Shown piece by piece: positions 21,830-23,954 of a stretch of DNA of 23,954 bases. The DNA lies in the NCBI GenBank assembly GCA_043808325.1, contig JAZDEY010000043.1:1-23954 (forward strand), read 5' to 3'. The notes beneath the pieces are model-generated. The model did not search any database and was not told where the DNA came from. It worked only from the letters and a program-made list of their open reading frames with translations. A program made the position numbers and the translations under genes. Origin of the DNA: JAZDEY01 sp043808325 [NCBI: Candidatus Eiseniibacteriota bacterium]. Its GTDB lineage: Bacteria > Arandabacterota > Arandabacteria > Arandabacterales. Within the stretch, counting starts at the first letter, position 1, and each line of letters starts with the position of its first letter.

Positions 21830-23954
21830 ATGCTGATCTCACTCGCTCTGGCCGCCGCAGTCGGCGTCCTGGCGCTTTCGCTTATCCGCTCCCGCCGGAA
21901 GCTCGCCTCCCGGGTTCGGGATCTCACGCGTCAGCTTGAATGTGCCAACCAGGAACGGACCGCTAAGACGGATAACATCGTGCGGCTCTACCAGGCCAGC
22001 CAGGCGACCTCGCAGGAGGCCGAACCCGGCGGCATCATGGACACTCTGGCCGACGATGCGCTTGCGATTGCCGGCTGTGAGTCGGCGAGCGTCGCCATAT
22101 TCATCGAGAAGGACATCCTCTCGAGTGTGACCAGGGGCATAAGCAGCGAGTTCAAGCGGAACCTGAGGTGGCGTGTGCGGAAGGGCGGAATGACCGACGT
22201 GGTCCTCACCACCGGCAAGCCCCTGGTGGTCAATGACGCCAGGAACGAGCCGCTGGCCCGTGAGTCGTCCGCGGTAAAGATTGGAAAACTGCAGTCGATA
22301 CTGGCCGTTCCATTGGTTTCCGACAACGAGGTCCTGGGGGTTCTCTACCTCGGCGACGGACGCACGAACAGGTTCACCGATCACGATCTGATGCTTGCGA
22401 GCATTCTTGCGAATCACGCGGCGGCTTCGATAAGGCAGGCCAGGCTCCACAGGGAACTCAGGACCAAGCTGGAGGAACTCGAATCCGCACACAAGGAATT
22501 GGTCGGGGCCGACAGGCTCAAGAGCGAATTCATCTCGACTGTGACAAGCGAGATGAAGGTCCCCCTTGACGCGATCAGGACTTACTCCCAGACCCTGCTG
22601 GAACGGATCGATGACCGCGGCTTTAAGTTGAGGAAGAAGTTCCTGGGGGCTGTGGTCGAAGAGTCGATCCGGCTCCTGAGTACGGTCAACGGCGTGATCG
22701 ATCTGTCCCGCATGGAATTCGGCGAGGGCGACCTGAGGCGCGAGGAAACCAAAATCCAGGACGTGGTCAAGGGGGTCTGCGGAATCCTCGAGCCTCTCTG
22801 TATAGACAAGGGGGTGGAGATCTCGGTCGAAATGCCCGACTCGATGGGACCCGCCTATCTCGACAAGGACATGATCTTCCTGCTCTTCAGGAATCTCCTG
22901 GAGGCCGCCGTGGGCTTCGCCCGGCCATCAAGTCCTGTAGGACTCTGCCTCAGCGAAGACGGGGAGTTCACCAAGATAAGAGTCTCCCTCTCGCCGTGTT
23001 CGTCGGCGATCAACATGGAGAATTCCATTCGCGCGGCCTGGGGCAATGAGTTCATTCCTCCGGACGCAGGCTCCCTGGGACTTACGCTTCAGGTGTGCCG
23101 GAACATCGTGCTCCGGCACGGCGGGCGAATCTGGTGCGAGACCCACGACCCGGCGGCCTGGGATTTCGTTATCCTCTTCGGAAAAGTGAAACGGTCGATC
23201 GTTCCCTCCGACCTCACTTTCGAGATACTGGCCTCGAGGCCCGAGCTCAAACGCATGCTTGCGGCGGTCGCGGACATGATCTCGAAGGTGATGGAAGTCA
23301 AGCGGTGTCTGATCTTCCTGGAGGATCCGGCCACGGGGAAGCTCGTGCTCGAGGCCGGCACGGCCTCCCAGGGTGCGGGCGAGCACTGGCTCACCCTGGA
23401 GAGGGGCCAGGGCATGACCGGCAGGGTCTTCGAGCGCGGCCGCCCCTTAGTCCTCAACTCAAATGCCGAGGTTGCCGACCTATCGAGTGACGGCCGTTTG
23501 CCGTTTGAGAAGGCGCCGTGCGCCGCGGTGCCGATAAGAGTCGATGGGCGCGTTGTCGGCGTCGTCACCATCTCGGAAACGACGGTCGGCGGCGTCTTCT
23601 TGAGCGAAGGCGACGTGGGTCTTTTTGCGGCTCTGGCCGACAGGACCGCCGTGGCTCTGGAGCGGACCACCAGCTATGAGAGCGCGCGAGATCAGTTTGT
23701 GAGTGCGGTCGCCGCCATGAAGTCGATCCTTGAGGCGCGCCGCCTCCCGTCGGTGGGGCCGGACACGGCGGACTTCGTAGTCGACCTGGCGGGCCGTATG
23801 GGGCTGGAGGGCCAAGAGGTGGGGCTCTTGCGGTACGTGTCGCGGATATACGATGTGGGGATGGTTCGGGTGGGTGAGGGTATCCTGAGGAAGCGAGGGG
23901 GGCTCGGAGCGACCGAGTATGAGAGCGTAAAGCGACACCCCGCGGAGGGTGTGG
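21830..23954 (+). CDS. GAF-pseudokinase-GAF-degenerate HD protein (3' end outside window)
   Basis: The ORF is open to the window end, with 708 codons visible. It has an N-terminal transmembrane helix (about 2-19), a coiled coil (20-60), a GAF domain (65-205), a HisKA-like helix pair (225-295), a HATPase-like domain (300-445), a second GAF (455-610) and the start of an HD-GYP-like domain (about 640 on). The H-box reads SEFISTVTSEMKVPL, so the phosphorylatable His is Ser240. The N-box is degraded (NLLEAAVGFA, Asn355 on), there is no DxGxG, yet the G2-like GSLGL (414-418) and IVLRHGGRIW remain. The HD motif is YDVGMV (Tyr674-Asp675), although His703 in KRHPAEG persists. Catalysis by either core seems lost; a sensor or scaffold role is more likely. 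The ATG has GAGGG nine bases upstream. It lies 97 bp behind the REC-GGDDF gene. Confidence 0.82.
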   Translation, partial: MLISLALAAAVGVLALSLIRSRRKLASRVRDLTRQLECANQERTAKTDNIVRLYQASQATSQEAEPGGIMDTLADDALAIAGCESASVAIFIEKDILSSVTRGISSEFKRNLRWRVRKGGMTDVVLTTGKPLVVNDARNEPLARESSAVKIGKLQSILAVPLVSDNEVLGVLYLGDGRTNRFTDHDLMLASILANHAAASIRQARLHRELRTKLEELESAHKELVGADRLKSEFISTVTSEMKVPLDAIRTYSQTLLERIDDRGFKLRKKFLGAVVEESIRLLSTVNGVIDLSRMEFGEGDLRREETKIQDVVKGVCGILEPLCIDKGVEISVEMPDSMGPAYLDKDMIFLLFRNLLEAAVGFARPSSPVGLCLSEDGEFTKIRVSLSPCSSAINMENSIRAAWGNEFIPPDAGSLGLTLQVCRNIVLRHGGRIWCETHDPAAWDFVILFGKVKRSIVPSDLTFEILASRPELKRMLAAVADMISKVMEVKRCLIFLEDPATGKLVLEAGTASQGAGEHWLTLERGQGMTGRVFERGRPLVLNSNAEVADLSSDGRLPFEKAPCAAVPIRVDGRVVGVVTISETTVGGVFLSEGDVGLFAALADRTAVALERTTSYESARDQFVSAVAAMKSILEARRLPSVGPDTADFVVDLAGRMGLEGQEVGLLRYVSRIYDVGMVRVGEGILRKRGGLGATEYESVKRHPAEGV

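Overview
This 24 kb window is GC-rich, gene-dense bacterial chromosome. The organism is diderm: it has a PorV/PorQ-type outer-membrane barrel, LpxH of lipid A synthesis and a lipoprotein HtrA. The short primary-type sigma factor without region 1.1, the PorV-like barrel and the frequent GTG/TTG starts suggest an uncultivated lineage near the FCB superphylum or a neighbouring candidate phylum. That placement is inference; no rRNA or other phylogenetic marker was usable by eye.

Layout. Positions 1-140 look like the end of an insertion sequence (IS21-like terminal repeats) abutting a 5'-truncated multi-PAS/GAF histidine kinase (284-3349). Its partner, a sigma-54-dependent response regulator, follows (3408-4793). 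A 374-bp intergenic region then carries a near-perfect sigma-54 promoter and GTGCA-type palindromes, ahead of an AlaX-like Ala-tRNA editing protein (5168-6400). Next come a PorV/PorQ-like barrel (6492-7502) and, convergent and overlapping its tail, lpxH (minus strand, 8247-7459). lpxH and a lipoprotein HtrA protease (8507-9991) share a back-to-back promoter region. An RpoD-like sigma factor (10065-10919), an M23 envelope peptidase (11020-11940) and a PflA-related radical SAM protein (12037-12948) follow.

The second half mixes signalling with housekeeping. Two tandem membrane HD-GYP proteins (12996-14303 and 14577-15872) lead by a 4-nt overlap into holA and then holB, whose product has a large insertion. 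After these come ybbR and tsaD under their own sigma-70 promoter. A second sigma-54 promoter (20683-20698) precedes a REC-GGDDF response regulator (20740-21732). The last gene (21830 to the window end) encodes a GAF / pseudo-histidine-kinase / GAF / HD-like protein in which the catalytic His of the kinase and the HD His are both replaced.

How it fits together. The window contains a sigma-54 activator with its kinase, two sigma-54 promoters with upstream repeat clusters, and four proteins with c-di-GMP-type domains: one GGDDF, two HD-GYP and one degenerate HD. The most interesting hypothesis is a local sigma-54 regulon controlling c-di-GMP signalling, with the C-terminal pseudoenzyme as a sensor or scaffold rather than a catalyst. 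No tRNA, rRNA or CRISPR array was seen.
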